DNA of 64,000 nt from Flammeovirga kamogawensis (GCF_018736065.1 NZ_CP076128.1:2666001-2730000), one strand, 5' to 3'. Numbered from the stretch's first letter, positions 51,975 through 61,332 are shown. Notes: a model not told the origin generated them from the sequence alone. Made by a program: numbers and translations.

Positions 51975-52065
51975 AGCATTTATAATTCTTCTTTATGTTA
52001 TTATTACCTAGATTATTTTTCTCTCGTTCCTAATCAAAGGAAATTACACTACACAGAAAGAACAA

Positions 52066-53067
52066 TTAATGAAAAATATCGCGATTATACCCTTTTCTAT
52101 ATTCTGTTGGAGTTGTACCAATCTCTTTTTTAAATAAGTTTGTAAAATGAGGAATAGATTGATAACCAACTCTAATAGCTATTTCGGCTATTGGTAATTC
52201 TGTCGTTATTAATAAAGACTGTGACTTTTTTAATCTCATATGCTTTATATAATCATACATAGAATACTTAAAATAGTCTTTGAATAAACCATGAAGTTTA
52301 GTTTTTGAATAACCTATCTTTTTACAAAGGTCTTCTACTGATATTTCTTTATCAAGGTTTAATCTAATATATGCATCTAGCTCATCCAATTCTTTTTGAG
52401 TCTCTAAACTAAAGGAATGTTTTCTTTGTTGATCTGTATTTGAGATAAATTGAATAAGAATATCTGATACTATAATAAGTACTAGACCTTTATATACTGG
52501 TTTAATAATTTCTGGAGCATACTCTTTAAACATTAATTGCTCTAAGGATTCTTGGTGTGATAGTCCATAAGGTAGAGTGGATAAATGTACTCTACCAGAG
52601 TACAATCCTTCATTAAATTCAGGATAGCTCTCAAAAAAATCTTTAAAATTTCTTTTTAACCATTCGAATTTAACCTCTATAGACATAAAACTTCTTGGAA
52701 CTTGTTTATTAAAGCGCCCAATTATAGTAGAATTATCAGTATACATTAATACTTGTTTTCCTTGTTCTATAGTCAGTTGAGGTTGCTCTAGGAATACAGT
52801 TCCTTTTGGATAGCCCTGAAAAGAAAAATCAATAATTAAAGAAGTAGACTTTTTTCTAGGCTCTTCTTTAAAAGATACATCCTGTTTAAGGTTAAAATTT
52901 ATACTCCTAATTATAATTCCTTCTTCAATAACTTTATAAAAAAGGCTTCCCTCACCAATTTCATTATTAAATTCAATTGTATTCTGCCCTTCAATTACAG
53001 GAACATCTAATGCAGTTGCTACAGTTGTTAGCCATTTACCCCGATCTTTAATTATTATATTCATCAT
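52066..53067 (-). CDS. AraC-family transcriptional regulator
   Basis: A 333-residue regulator. The N-terminal ligand/dimer part (1-225) is not matched to a known effector domain. The C-terminal AraC-type double helix-turn-helix runs from about 230: YIRLNLDKEISVEDLCKKIGYSKTKLHGLFKDYFKYSMYDYIKHMRLKKSQSLLITTELPIAEIAIRVGYQSIPHFTNLFKKEIGTTPTEYRKG, with the second-helix signature GYQSIPHFTNLFKKEIG. It is encoded on the same strand, about 450 bp upstream of the YiaW/YiaV/OMF operon, and is a candidate regulator of it. Its inducer is unknown. Confidence 0.92.
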   Translation of the reverse strand: MMNIIIKDRGKWLTTVATALDVPVIEGQNTIEFNNEIGEGSLFYKVIEEGIIIRSINFNLKQDVSFKEEPRKKSTSLIIDFSFQGYPKGTVFLEQPQLTIEQGKQVLMYTDNSTIIGRFNKQVPRSFMSIEVKFEWLKRNFKDFFESYPEFNEGLYSGRVHLSTLPYGLSHQESLEQLMFKEYAPEIIKPVYKGLVLIIVSDILIQFISNTDQQRKHSFSLETQKELDELDAYIRLNLDKEISVEDLCKKIGYSKTKLHGLFKDYFKYSMYDYIKHMRLKKSQSLLITTELPIAEIAIRVGYQSIPHFTNLFKKEIGTTPTEYRKGYNRDIFH

Positions 53068-53165
53068 ATCGAATAACCCCGTATTTATGAAGTATTAAAA
53101 TAATGGATTTCGATGATACCATTGACATAAATAGAATAATTAGAAAGAGTTTATTACTGACTAAT

Positions 53166-53203
53166 AAAAAAACTCCTTCTCAAGTACTATGAGAAGGAGT
53201 TTT
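53166..53203 (-). terminator. Rho-independent terminator of thrC
   Basis: AAAACTCCTTCTCA (53169-53182) and TGAGAAGGAGTTTT (53190-53203) form a perfect 14-bp stem with T residues following on the minus strand. It lies 22 nt after the thrC stop. Confidence 0.9.
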
Positions 53204-53224
53204 AATATTTTTAGATGGACAAAA

Positions 53225-54547
53225 TTATACTGCCTCTACCTCTGATAACAAATACTCTTTGAATAATTTATAATCAACAGGTAATAAAGTAGCTACTTTT
53301 GGTCTATCAATAATATCTTGAAGACGTTGTGGTATATCAATCTTTTGATTAATTACTGGCTCAACAATTTCTACAAACTTAACAGGGTGAGCTGTTGCTA
53401 AGAATACACCTGCTGTTTTCTTACCAAGTCCACCTTGCTCTTTTATATAATCTTGTAAAGCTTGGTATCCAATAGCAGAGTGAGGGCACATTACATACCC
53501 AGTCTCATCAAATACCGTTTTCATTGTTTTCCTTGTTTCTTCATCGTTAAAGTAAGCCCCAGAAACTTTTTTCGTTAGTTTCTCGAACGAATTACCATTT
53601 AATTCTAATAAACGAGGAAAGTTACTTGGGTTACCCACATCCATAGCATTAGAAATTGTTGCTGTAGATGGTTTTGGCTGGAAGATTTCTGTTTTTAAAT
53701 AAACAGGAACTACTTTATTAGCATTAGTTGCAGCAATAAAGTTTTCTACTTTAAGCCCCATTCTATTGGCTATTAAGCCACCACATAAATTACCAAAATT
53801 ACCGCTTGGTGTACAGAATACAACTTTTTTATATCCTTCTCTCTTTAATTGAGCAAAAGCATTAAAGTAGTAAAACGATTGAGGAATCAATCGGCTAATA
53901 TTTATTGAATTGGCAGATGTTAAATTTAAAGCCTCGCTTAATTCTTTATCAAGGAAAGCTTCTTTTACCAATTTTTGGCAATCATCAAACGTTCCTTCAA
54001 TTTCAACAGCTTTAATATTTCCGCCATTAGTTGTCAATTGTTGTTCTTGTATTGGACTTACCTTTCCTTTAGGATAAAGAATAGTAACTTGAATACCTTC
54101 AACACCAAAGAAACCTTGTGCTACCGCACTTCCTGTATCTCCAGATGTTGCTACAAGAATATGTAATTTTTCTCCTTTCTCTAAGAAATAAGACATTAAA
54201 CGAGACATAAAGCGAGCACCAAAATCTTTGAATGCTAACGTTGGTCCGTGAAATAATTCTAGAGAATAAATTTGATCTACTACATTTACGATTGGAGCAT
54301 CAAAATTTACAGCTTCGTCTACGATTTTACGAATTTCCTCTGCAGGTACATCTTCACCTAATAATGCATTTGTTACTTCAAACGCAATATCTTGAAAAGA
54401 CATTTCTCCAATGTTATCAAAAAAGCTCTGAGGCAACTTTGCTATTTGCTCAGGCATATATAAACCATTGTCCTCTGGTAAACCTTTAAAAAGTGCTTTT
54501 TTTAAGCTAGCTTCTTCTGCTTGTCGTTTAGTACTATAATAGATCAT
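53225..54547 (-). CDS. thrC: Threonine synthase
   Basis: A 440-residue PLP-dependent threonine synthase, which converts O-phosphohomoserine to threonine in the last step of the pathway. Family marks: YYSTKRQAEEASLKKALFKGLPEDNGLYMP at the N-terminus, LELFHGPTLAFKDFGARF with PLP lysine Lys107, ATSGDTGSAVAQGF, the CTPSGNFGNLCGG phosphate-binding loop and MDVGNPSNFPRL. Length is typical of the long, bacterial type I enzyme. A complete promoter lies 75-104 nt upstream and a terminator downstream, so it is expressed alone rather than with other thr genes. Confidence 0.97.
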   Translation of the reverse strand: MIYYSTKRQAEEASLKKALFKGLPEDNGLYMPEQIAKLPQSFFDNIGEMSFQDIAFEVTNALLGEDVPAEEIRKIVDEAVNFDAPIVNVVDQIYSLELFHGPTLAFKDFGARFMSRLMSYFLEKGEKLHILVATSGDTGSAVAQGFFGVEGIQVTILYPKGKVSPIQEQQLTTNGGNIKAVEIEGTFDDCQKLVKEAFLDKELSEALNLTSANSINISRLIPQSFYYFNAFAQLKREGYKKVVFCTPSGNFGNLCGGLIANRMGLKVENFIAATNANKVVPVYLKTEIFQPKPSTATISNAMDVGNPSNFPRLLELNGNSFEKLTKKVSGAYFNDEETRKTMKTVFDETGYVMCPHSAIGYQALQDYIKEQGGLGKKTAGVFLATAHPVKFVEIVEPVINQKIDIPQRLQDIIDRPKVATLLPVDYKLFKEYLLSEVEAV

Positions 54548-54621
54548 CTTACTTCTCGTTTTCGCTCTTCACTTTGATATATCCGTAAAAGATAATCGTG
54601 TTTTATTGAAAATATTACAAG

Positions 54622-54651
54622 CAAATATACTCATTTTATGAAAAATCTCAA
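54622..54651 (-). promoter_or_regulatory. Promoter of thrC
   Basis: The minus strand carries TTG (54649-54651), 19 nt and TATATTTG (54622-54629): a full -33/-7 promoter. The leader would be about 65 nt long. Confidence 0.7.
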
Positions 54652-54715
54652 TAAAAGTGATGATTTCAAGTGCTATTTATAATGATTTACCTCCTTTTAC
54701 TGTTATAATTTTTTG

Positions 54716-54723
54716 TATTTTTG
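54716..54723 (+). promoter_or_regulatory. Bacteroidota -7 box of the caspase gene
   Basis: TATTTTTG, a perfect TAnnTTTG match, 42 nt before the start at 54766. No clear -33 TTTG. Confidence 0.5.
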
Positions 54724-54765
54724 AAATATCTCACAAAATGATAACAAATTGTTGTATTCCTTCTT

Positions 54766-57006
54766 ATGATGAAAAACTTATCCCTACTACTGTTAATTCT
54801 TCTAACATTCACAATTCAAGATACCTATGCAAAAAAGATTGCTTTAATTATAGGTATAGATAAATATGTTCCTGATACACCCACTTCTGAAACGATTACT
54901 TGGAGAAATTTAAATGGTGCTGTCAGAGATGCGAATGCCATGTCTAATGTATTAAAATGTAAATACCAGTTTGATGAAATCAAATTATTAGACACTCCTG
55001 AACAAACAACAACAGCAGGTTTAAAAGCTGCTTTTAAATGGTTAACGAATAATACTAATCCAGATGATATTGTATTTTTCTACTATGCAGGTCATGGATC
55101 TCAGGTAGAAAATAGCCAACATTTTGAAGCAGATAAAACACAAGAGTGTATTGTTCCTTCTGATGCTTATAAAGGTGAACAAAGCTATATTCTTGATACA
55201 GAATTAAATGCATTTCTTTTAAGTTTAACAGATAAGAATGCCGTTGTTACAGCAATTTTTGATAGCTGTCATAGTGGTTCTGTAAGTAGAAATGCAATTA
55301 CTGCTGCTACTCCTGTATCTAGAAGTTTAAACCATAAATTTCCAGATATAAAAACAACTGTACCAAAAACAATACCTCCTGCAACAAGAGGTGCTTTGAT
55401 TATTTCTGCAGCACAAAATAACGAAACTGCCTCTGAAACAGTAAATACAGAAGGTTTACCTCAAGGAGCTTTTACAGATGCATTCCTACAAGCTATTAAT
55501 ACTTCTTCTTCTGTGGAAGATGTTGCAACTTTAGAAAAGAGAATTCGTTCTTTATTACGTTTTAGTGGTAAAGTACAAACGCCTACTTTTGAAGGTCAAG
55601 AAGATAGAATGACAAAATCTTTATTTGGTGGTGCTGCAACGGGTGCAGACAATCCTCTTCTTTTTGTAGAAAAAATTGATGCTGCTACTGGCGAGTTGAA
55701 GTTGTTAGGAGGTGCTGCTTTAAAAATTAGCAAAGGAACAACTCTAAAAAATGATAAAGGTATTGAGTTAGAGATATCATCTCTAGATGGTATGACAAAC
55801 TCTTATGCAAAAGTAATATCTGGTGATCTAAAGGGAATTAAAGAAGGTGATGCATTCGAGGTTAAAGTTTGGTCGCATCCAAGTAGACCTAATTTAGTAG
55901 TTTGGTCTGCCAAAAGTGATTTAGATGATGCAACTATCACATCATTAGGAAATGAATTAAATAGTTTAAGCTCTTCTAAAATACAATTGATTAAACCTTG
56001 GGAAGTGGGTACACACACACTTGCATATGATGAAACAGCCAAAAATTGGATTGTTTCCAATACATGTGGTGCTATAACTACCATCAATAAAATTTCTGCT
56101 AATGAGGTTAAAAAGGCGGTTGAATCAAGTACTTGCAATGGAAATAGTAATGTGAAATTATTAGTAACATTACCTCTATCTTCTTCTCAATACGATAAAC
56201 TATCTAAAGAATTATCTCAAACAGCTACCAAATTATCGGGTACGAGTGTAGATGCTTCATATATCTTAAGCGGGTTTATCACCGAAGGTAAATTAAAATA
56301 TGCATGGACTTTACAATCAGCAAATGCACAATCTGATGAAGTAAAAACTTTACCATTATTTTCTGATCCTGTACCTGTTACAAAAGAAGCCTTCTCTTAT
56401 ACATTACAAGATCAAGCACAGAAAATTGGTGCAATTAAGAAATGGATGACACTTCATTCTCCTCCTAATATGGCTTTTCCTTATGATCTATGCCTACAAA
56501 ATTTAGATGATAATTCTATTGTTGATGGCGGAAAAATATATGAAGGACAAAATATGAGATTGGCTTTCAAGAAAAACCCTGCCTTATTTGAAGGGTGGAA
56601 AAAGAAAAATATGTTTTTATATGTCTTCATGATTGATGACTCTGGTGCAATGCAATTATTATTACCTTTTGATTTTTCAGACAATAAATCTGATAATATT
56701 TTAGAAGGCTATGAGAAAGATGTTGTTCCTGTAAATCTTGAGGGTAATTTTATAGAATTTACAGTAGAGGGTACAGGTGTTGATAAAATGTTCTTATTAG
56801 CCTCTGAAGAAGCTATTCCAAACCCTGAACAACTATTTAATGTTAATGGTGTAAGATCTACGAGATCTGCAGCTAGTTCTGACCCTTTAATGAGTTTACT
56901 TTCAAGTATTAACTCTAACACAAGGGGGTTGTCTATGAAACCAAGAAAAGTAAAAACAGTTTGGAGTATAAGCTCTAAAACTTTTGAATCTACTATTACT
57001 GAATAA
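54766..57006 (+). CDS. Caspase-fold (peptidase C14) exported protein with DUF4384-like C-terminus
   Basis: A 746-residue protein. Residues 1-22 are a signal peptide (ending DTYAKK). Residues about 23-275 form a caspase p20-like domain: IALIIGIDKYVPD, LNGAVRDANAMSNVL, catalytic His110 in VFFYYAGHGSQ and Cys168 in VTAIFDSCHSGS. This dyad defines metacaspase-type cysteine peptidases, which cut after Arg/Lys (or Asp) residues. A middle region (about 280-560) with repeated AGAAL-type beta segments precedes a DUF4384-like domain (about 590-690, QNMRLAFKKNPALFEGWKKKNMFLYVFMIDDSGAMQLLLPF). The gene is 17 bp upstream of a Crp/Fnr regulator gene and probably in one transcript with it. Extracytoplasmic proteolysis or stress functions are plausible, not shown. 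Confidence 0.88.
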   Translation: MMKNLSLLLLILLTFTIQDTYAKKIALIIGIDKYVPDTPTSETITWRNLNGAVRDANAMSNVLKCKYQFDEIKLLDTPEQTTTAGLKAAFKWLTNNTNPDDIVFFYYAGHGSQVENSQHFEADKTQECIVPSDAYKGEQSYILDTELNAFLLSLTDKNAVVTAIFDSCHSGSVSRNAITAATPVSRSLNHKFPDIKTTVPKTIPPATRGALIISAAQNNETASETVNTEGLPQGAFTDAFLQAINTSSSVEDVATLEKRIRSLLRFSGKVQTPTFEGQEDRMTKSLFGGAATGADNPLLFVEKIDAATGELKLLGGAALKISKGTTLKNDKGIELEISSLDGMTNSYAKVISGDLKGIKEGDAFEVKVWSHPSRPNLVVWSAKSDLDDATITSLGNELNSLSSSKIQLIKPWEVGTHTLAYDETAKNWIVSNTCGAITTINKISANEVKKAVESSTCNGNSNVKLLVTLPLSSSQYDKLSKELSQTATKLSGTSVDASYILSGFITEGKLKYAWTLQSANAQSDEVKTLPLFSDPVPVTKEAFSYTLQDQAQKIGAIKKWMTLHSPPNMAFPYDLCLQNLDDNSIVDGGKIYEGQNMRLAFKKNPALFEGWKKKNMFLYVFMIDDSGAMQLLLPFDFSDNKSDNILEGYEKDVVPVNLEGNFIEFTVEGTGVDKMFLLASEEAIPNPEQLFNVNGVRSTRSAASSDPLMSLLSSINSNTRGLSMKPRKVKTVWSISSKTFESTITE

Positions 57007-57023
57007 GTAAATGTTCATAATAT

Positions 57024-57623
57024 ATGAATAACGAAATTGATAAATATGTTACTACTATTGTAACTTATTTTGATAACATTATGCCTCTAACAGATAACGA
57101 AAAAGAATTTGTTAGAGGCATTTTTGAAGTAAAAAAAATAAGAAGAAGGCAGTACTTGTCTCAGAGTGGTGATATTGAAAAATACATGAACTTTATAGTA
57201 GAAGGTGCTCTTAAGATGTACTATGTTGATGACAATGGTAGTGAACATAATATGCAGTTTGCTATTGAAAACCATTGGATAAACGATATAAAAAGTTTTT
57301 ATAAAGAAGTTCCTTCTAGAATGGAAATTGAGGCTTTAGAGAATTGCATAGTACTTAGGGTTTCTCTTGAGAATTTTAAACAGCTTTATGAAGAACACCC
57401 TAAGTTTAATCGTATTTTTAGAGTATTACTAGAGAATGCTTATATGAACTTACAAGAAAGAGTTCTTGACAACATTAGTTTCTCTGCTAGAGAAAAGTAC
57501 CTCAATTTTTCCCAAAAATATCCTTACCTATTAAATAGAATATCAAATGTTCAGATAGCTTCTTTTTTAGGTATTACACCTGAGTTTCTAAGTAAAATTA
57601 GGAAAGAGTTAAGCAAAAAATAA
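57024..57623 (+). CDS. Crp/Fnr-family transcriptional regulator
   Basis: A 199-residue regulator. Residues about 15-130 match a cyclic-nucleotide-binding beta-roll (RGIFEVKKIRRRQYLSQSGDIEKYMNFIVEGALKMYYVDDNGSEHNMQF). A short C-terminal helix-turn-helix follows (LLNRISNVQIASFLGITPEFLSKIRKELSKK, about 168-199), as in the many small Bacteroidota Crp/Fnr proteins. The conserved phosphate-binding RxS/T signature of true CRP is not evident, so the ligand may differ. It follows the caspase-like gene after 17 bp; a terminator ends the unit just after it. Confidence 0.92.
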   Translation: MNNEIDKYVTTIVTYFDNIMPLTDNEKEFVRGIFEVKKIRRRQYLSQSGDIEKYMNFIVEGALKMYYVDDNGSEHNMQFAIENHWINDIKSFYKEVPSRMEIEALENCIVLRVSLENFKQLYEEHPKFNRIFRVLLENAYMNLQERVLDNISFSAREKYLNFSQKYPYLLNRISNVQIASFLGITPEFLSKIRKELSKK

Positions 57624-57627
57624 TATA

Positions 57628-57655
57628 AAAGGTTACCAAAACGGTAGCCTTTTTT
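57628..57655 (+). terminator. Terminator of the caspase-Crp unit
   Basis: AAAGGTTACC (57628-57637) pairs with GGTAGCCTTT (57643-57652) over 10 bp with one G-U, then T residues. Confidence 0.85.
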
Positions 57656-57805
57656 GTTTTAAAAACTAATTATCAGCTACAAACCAAGAAACCTTAAACT
57701 AGATTAAGAATTTTTCTTGTTACAGTTTATAAGTAGCTCCATTGAAAACCCACCACCTTTGTGATGTAATCAAAACAAAACTTGAATTCTTAAAAAATTA
57801 CATCA

Positions 57806-58273
57806 ATGGAAATTATTAAATCATTATTTATAACTGTAACATTTATCATTATGTCGCAAACAACAATTATTGCAGATAACACAAAGCCTAGTGCAAACGA
57901 AAAAACGGCTGTAACAAAACTACTTAAGGATTATGAGAAAGCTTTAAATGCTGGTGATACGCCTACAATAGTTACGCTTTATACTAAAGAAGGCATTTTC
58001 TATCCTACAACATTCCCTACAGCAACAGGAAGTGAACAACTTTCGATAGCTTACGATAATGTTTTTAAGATGATACAATTAACTGTTGAATTCGATATTG
58101 AAGAAGTTGTAATTAGAGATGATTATGCTTTTGCCAGAACTCAATCTAAAGGTAAAACTCTTATTCATGCTAACGGACAAATAGTAGAAGAGGCTAACAG
58201 AGAATTGTTTATTCTAAAAAAGGTAGATGGTGAATGGAAAATTGATCGTTACATGTTCAATAAATCAAAATAG
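57806..58273 (+). CDS. Exported SnoaL/DUF4440-like NTF2-fold protein
   Basis: A 155-residue protein with a signal peptide (about residues 1-23, ending in TTIIADNT). The mature part has the NTF2/SnoaL fold sequence typical of DUF4440: TAVTKLLKDYEKALNAGDTPTIVTLYTKEGIFYPTTFPTATGSEQL, then EFDIEEVVIRDDYAFARTQSKGKTLIHANGQIVEEANRELFILKKVDGEWKIDRYMF. Such domains bind small hydrophobic ligands or serve as isomerase-like scaffolds; the function of this member is unknown. It is monocistronic and convergent with the PAS histidine kinase gene. Confidence 0.85.
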   Translation: MEIIKSLFITVTFIIMSQTTIIADNTKPSANEKTAVTKLLKDYEKALNAGDTPTIVTLYTKEGIFYPTTFPTATGSEQLSIAYDNVFKMIQLTVEFDIEEVVIRDDYAFARTQSKGKTLIHANGQIVEEANRELFILKKVDGEWKIDRYMFNKSK

Positions 58274-58278
58274 TAGTA

Positions 58279-58312
58279 AAAAGCTCTTGGAATAAAACCC
58301 AAGAGCTTTTTT
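58279..58312. terminator. Bidirectional terminator between convergent genes
   Basis: AAAAGCTCTTGG (58279-58290) and CCAAGAGCTTTT (58299-58310) form a perfect 12-bp stem, T run after it. The histidine kinase gene ends inside it at 58311. Confidence 0.85.
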
Positions 58313-59459
58313 AACCCAATGTAAAATAGAATGTAGAACCTTTACCATAGGTAGATTCAACCCAAATTTCACCGTCATGAAGTTTAACTATTTTTTGGCA
58401 ATGTGCTAAACCTATACCAGTTCCTTCAAAATCGTCTCTGTTGTGTAGTCTTTTAAAAATCTGGAATATCCTTTTAAAATATTCTTCTTTTATACCAATA
58501 CCATTATCTTCTATTGAAAAGACCTTCTTACCATCTTCATTAACTGATGAATTTATTGATATTGTAAGTTGTTCATTCCTTTTTCTAAACTTAATTGCAT
58601 TGCTAATTAAGTTTTGGAATAATAACCTAACTTCCATTCTATACCCTTTAATAACGGGCATATCATTATTAACATTAAAGACAGTTGAAGATTCTTTAAG
58701 TAAAAGTGAAAAATCTGAACGAATTTCATCAATTATTTCAGCTATATCAACACTAGTTAATGCATTCTCTTTTCCCGTTTTAGAAAAATTTAAAATCCCT
58801 TTAATCAGATTAGACATCCTTTGAGCAGAAGAAGAAATGTATTTAACAAACTGTTTCCCTGTGGCGTCTAACTGATCTTGATAGCTACTTTGTAATACAT
58901 CTATACAATTAGACATGTTACGAAGTGGTTCTTGTAAATCATGAGAAGCTGCGTAAACAAAATGTTCTAATTCTTGTGTACGTTCAATTACCTTTTCCTC
59001 TAATTCAAGATTTTTTTGGGATAATTCTTTTCTAAGCTGAATAATATCAGAAATATCTCTAAAACATGAATTACTATATAAAATAGTCCCTTCAACATCT
59101 TTTACAGCTTTCGTATTAAGAAGAACGTCTATAACTTTTTCATCTTTTGTTAAAAGCTTTAACTCAACATTCTTCAAAATACCTGTCTCCATAAATTCTG
59201 TAAATTTCTTCTGAATCATACCAAATGAGTCTGGATGAAAAAATTTAAAAACAGGAGCTCCAATAACCTCGTCCTTAGAATAATTCATTCTATCAGAAAA
59301 AGTCTGGTTACAAAACTTCACCGTTTTATCTTTTGGGTTTAAAGATAAAAACATATCAGGTGATGTATTATATAGATGAAAATAAGATTGTTCATCGTTA
59401 GTAAGGGTACTATTTAGTTTATTTTTTGTACCCTGGGTATTAATTTCATTATTTTTCAT
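58311..59459 (-). CDS. PAS-domain sensor histidine kinase
   Basis: A 382-residue soluble kinase when started at the ATG at 59457-59459. A GTG five codons upstream (59474) is also open, but a TATATTTA -7-like box at 59477-59484 would place the transcription start near that GTG. A PAS domain covers about residues 25-135, followed by a short coiled-coil linker (LSQKNLELEEKVIERTQELE). The H box is HFVYAASHDLQEPLRNM (His173 from the ATG), the N box LFQNLISNAIKFRKR, and the G1/G2 boxes are FSIEDNGIGIKEEY and RDDFEGTGIGLAHC. No receiver domain or membrane segment is present. It has no adjacent response regulator. The signal is unknown. Confidence 0.9.
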   Translation of the reverse strand: MKNNEINTQGTKNKLNSTLTNDEQSYFHLYNTSPDMFLSLNPKDKTVKFCNQTFSDRMNYSKDEVIGAPVFKFFHPDSFGMIQKKFTEFMETGILKNVELKLLTKDEKVIDVLLNTKAVKDVEGTILYSNSCFRDISDIIQLRKELSQKNLELEEKVIERTQELEHFVYAASHDLQEPLRNMSNCIDVLQSSYQDQLDATGKQFVKYISSSAQRMSNLIKGILNFSKTGKENALTSVDIAEIIDEIRSDFSLLLKESSTVFNVNNDMPVIKGYRMEVRLLFQNLISNAIKFRKRNEQLTISINSSVNEDGKKVFSIEDNGIGIKEEYFKRIFQIFKRLHNRDDFEGTGIGLAHCQKIVKLHDGEIWVESTYGKGSTFYFTLG

Positions 59460-59602
59460 AGCCTTTGGTCTCACAGTAAATATAATGTTATTAACAACTT
59501 AATAAACAAATAAAATAGATACAGATAAAACCTTTAAAAATCACATTTTACGTAAGAATAAAGCGCAGAAAAAACTATTTCCCCTTCATGTAATAGAGAA
59601 TA

Positions 59603-60001
59603 CTATAAATTTTGAAAAATATCATCTAAATACGCTTTAAGATCAATTAGAGAATTGTACTTAAATGTTTTTATCTCTGAACAACCTGAAACCATTGCAG
59701 ATGTTTTTTCTGATCTATGAAAACAAAAAGTTGGTTTATTCATTTCAACTCCTCTTCCTAACTCATACCCTACACCTAATGAGGGTACAGTTACTTCTGC
59801 AATTATAATATCTGATTCTATTAACCAATTAAGATCTTGATTATGAATTTCAATATCAGTAATTACTTTTTCTTGTAAATCCATCTGTCCAATATGCTCT
59901 GTTAATACATCTCCGTATTGTTGTAAATGCTGAATAATTTTTGCGTATAATTCTGCATCTTCACGCCCACCTCTTATTGCTCCTGAAAAATATATTTTCA
60001 T
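59603..60001 (-). CDS. DNPH1/RCL-like 2'-deoxynucleoside 5'-phosphate N-hydrolase
   Basis: A 132-residue enzyme closely resembling the RCL/DNPH1 branch of the nucleoside 2-deoxyribosyltransferase superfamily. Diagnostic segments: IYFSGAIRGGREDAELYAKII, YGDVLTEHIGQMD, DWLIES/ESDIIIAEVTVPSLGVGYELGRGVEM, each with a close counterpart in mammalian DNPH1. This enzyme cleaves the N-glycosidic bond of deoxynucleoside monophosphates (dGMP and modified dNMPs such as hydroxymethyl-dUMP), cleaning the nucleotide pool. The catalytic Glu is in AEVTVPSLGVGYELGRG. The length is typical. It is a single gene between two-strand neighbours. Confidence 0.88.
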   Translation of the reverse strand: MKIYFSGAIRGGREDAELYAKIIQHLQQYGDVLTEHIGQMDLQEKVITDIEIHNQDLNWLIESDIIIAEVTVPSLGVGYELGRGVEMNKPTFCFHRSEKTSAMVSGCSEIKTFKYNSLIDLKAYLDDIFQNL

Positions 60002-60081
60002 CTTTATTTTATTGAATGGTTAAAGAATTAAAACTAGTTCTTTCATTTAAAAAGTGCAATTATATTACCAATAGAAAGCAT

Positions 60082-60118
60082 AAAAAAATAGCTAGTAATT
60101 ATGTATTACTAGCTATTT
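60082..60118 (-). terminator. Terminator of the trpF-trpB unit
   Basis: AAATAGCTAGTAAT (60086-60099) and ATTACTAGCTATTT (60105-60118) form a perfect 14-bp stem; A residues on the plus strand give T on the transcript. It lies 22 nt after the trpB stop, so no trpA follows trpB here. Confidence 0.88.
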
Positions 60119-60139
60119 CATATTGTAATTTGATTTATA

Positions 60140-61324
60140 TTAATACTTTCCGTATTTCATATAAGTCTCTAAATCTTTATCACCTCTTCCTGATAAATTT
60201 ACAACTACTACATCGTCAGGTTTAAAATCCATTTTACCTAAAGCTGCAAATGCATGAGCTGATTCAACGGCAGGAATAATACCTTCTGACCTACTCAATT
60301 CAACACCTGCTTGCATTGCTTCCTCATCTGTAACATACTTAAATTGTGCTCTTCCAGAATCGTATAAAAATGCATGGATAGGTCCTATTCCTGGATAATC
60401 TAAACCAGCAGAGATAGAATAAGGTTCTACAACCTGACCATCTTCAGTTTGCATTAATATAGTTTTACTACCATGTAATACTCCAGGTGTTCCTAGTGCT
60501 GTTGTTGCTGCAGACTCTCCAGAATCTACTCCTAGCCCTGCAGCTTCTACAGCTACTAAATTTACCTCTAACTCATCTAAATAATGGAAAAATGCACCGG
60601 CAGCATTACTACCTCCACCTACACATGCAATTACATAATCAGGATTTTCTTTTCCTTCTTTTTCTTTTAATTGCCACTTCATTTCCTCACTAATTACAGA
60701 TTGGAATTTAGTAACCATATCTGGGTAAGGATGTGGCCCTACCACAGATCCAATAATGTAATGTGTATCTGATGGGTTGTTAATCCAATGACGCATTGCT
60801 TCGTTAGTTGCATCTTTTAAAGTTTTTGAACCACTAGTTGCTGGTATAACTGTAGCACCCAGTAAACGCATACGTTCAACATTAGGCTTCTGACGAGCAA
60901 TGTCAATCTCTCCCATGTAAACAATACATTCCATATTCATTAAAGCACAAACTGTTGCTGTAGCCACACCATGCTGACCTGCTCCAGTTTCTGCAATAAT
61001 TTTCTTCTTATTTAAACGTTTGGCTAATAAAATTTGACCAATTGTATTATTTACTTTATGTGCTCCTGTATGGTTAAGGTCTTCTCTTTTAAGATAAATC
61101 TTTGCACCATATTTTTCAGATAATTTTTTAGCAAAATAAAGTGGAGTAGGACGACCAACATAGTCTTTTAATAATCCATCAAACTCCTCTTTAAATTTAG
61201 GGTCGGCAATCATTGCCTCATAATTATCCTTTAATTCTTTCACATTTGGATACAGCATTTCTGGAATGTATGCTCCTCCAAATTGGCCATAATAGCCATT
61301 CTGATCTGGTTCTTGGTAAGTCAT
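60140..61324 (-). CDS. trpB: Tryptophan synthase beta chain
   Basis: A 394-residue TrpB with the start at 61322-61324 ([22 protein letters not shown]). The frame extends to 61360 into trpF, but the shorter start fits the family and leaves an 8-nt gap after trpF. It condenses indole and serine to tryptophan using PLP. Seen: the PLP lysine in [16 protein letters not shown], the catalytic Glu in [16 protein letters not shown], the phosphate loop [10 protein letters not shown] and the C-terminal [12 protein letters not shown]. The normal partner TrpA is not encoded in the window. Confidence 0.96.
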   Translation of the reverse strand: MTYQEPDQNGYYGQFGGAYIPEMLYPNVKELKDNYEAMIADPKFKEEFDGLLKDYVGRPTPLYFAKKLSEKYGAKIYLKREDLNHTGAHKVNNTIGQILLAKRLNKKKIIAETGAGQHGVATATVCALMNMECIVYMGEIDIARQKPNVERMRLLGATVIPATSGSKTLKDATNEAMRHWINNPSDTHYIIGSVVGPHPYPDMVTKFQSVISEEMKWQLKEKEGKENPDYVIACVGGGSNAAGAFFHYLDELEVNLVAVEAAGLGVDSGESAATTALGTPGVLHGSKTILMQTEDGQVVEPYSISAGLDYPGIGPIHAFLYDSGRAQFKYVTDEEAMQAGVELSRSEGIIPAVESAHAFAALGKMDFKPDDVVVVNLSGRGDKDLETYMKYGKY

Positions 61325-61332
61325 TTGTCTAA

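Larger units (their letters stand above)
51612..52065. other. 454-bp intergenic region upstream of the YiaW/YiaV operon
   Basis: It contains the probable operon promoter (51810-51817, minus), a perfect 16-bp palindrome (51851-51866), a leader with the ATCAG/CTGAT inverted repeat, and the terminator of the AraC gene (51934-51974). A short plus-strand frame at 51951-52133 is not supported as a gene. Confidence 0.6.

Noticed and set aside
51951-52133. 60-codon plus-strand frame
   Set aside because: It begins in the loop of the AraC-gene terminator and overlaps the regulator on the other strand.
54657-54863. 68-codon plus-strand frame overlapping the caspase start
   Set aside because: It lies across the promoter and start of the caspase gene in another frame, with no supporting features.
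60016-60225. 69-codon plus-strand frame
   Set aside because: It covers the trpB terminator and 3' end in antisense and has no recognisable protein features.
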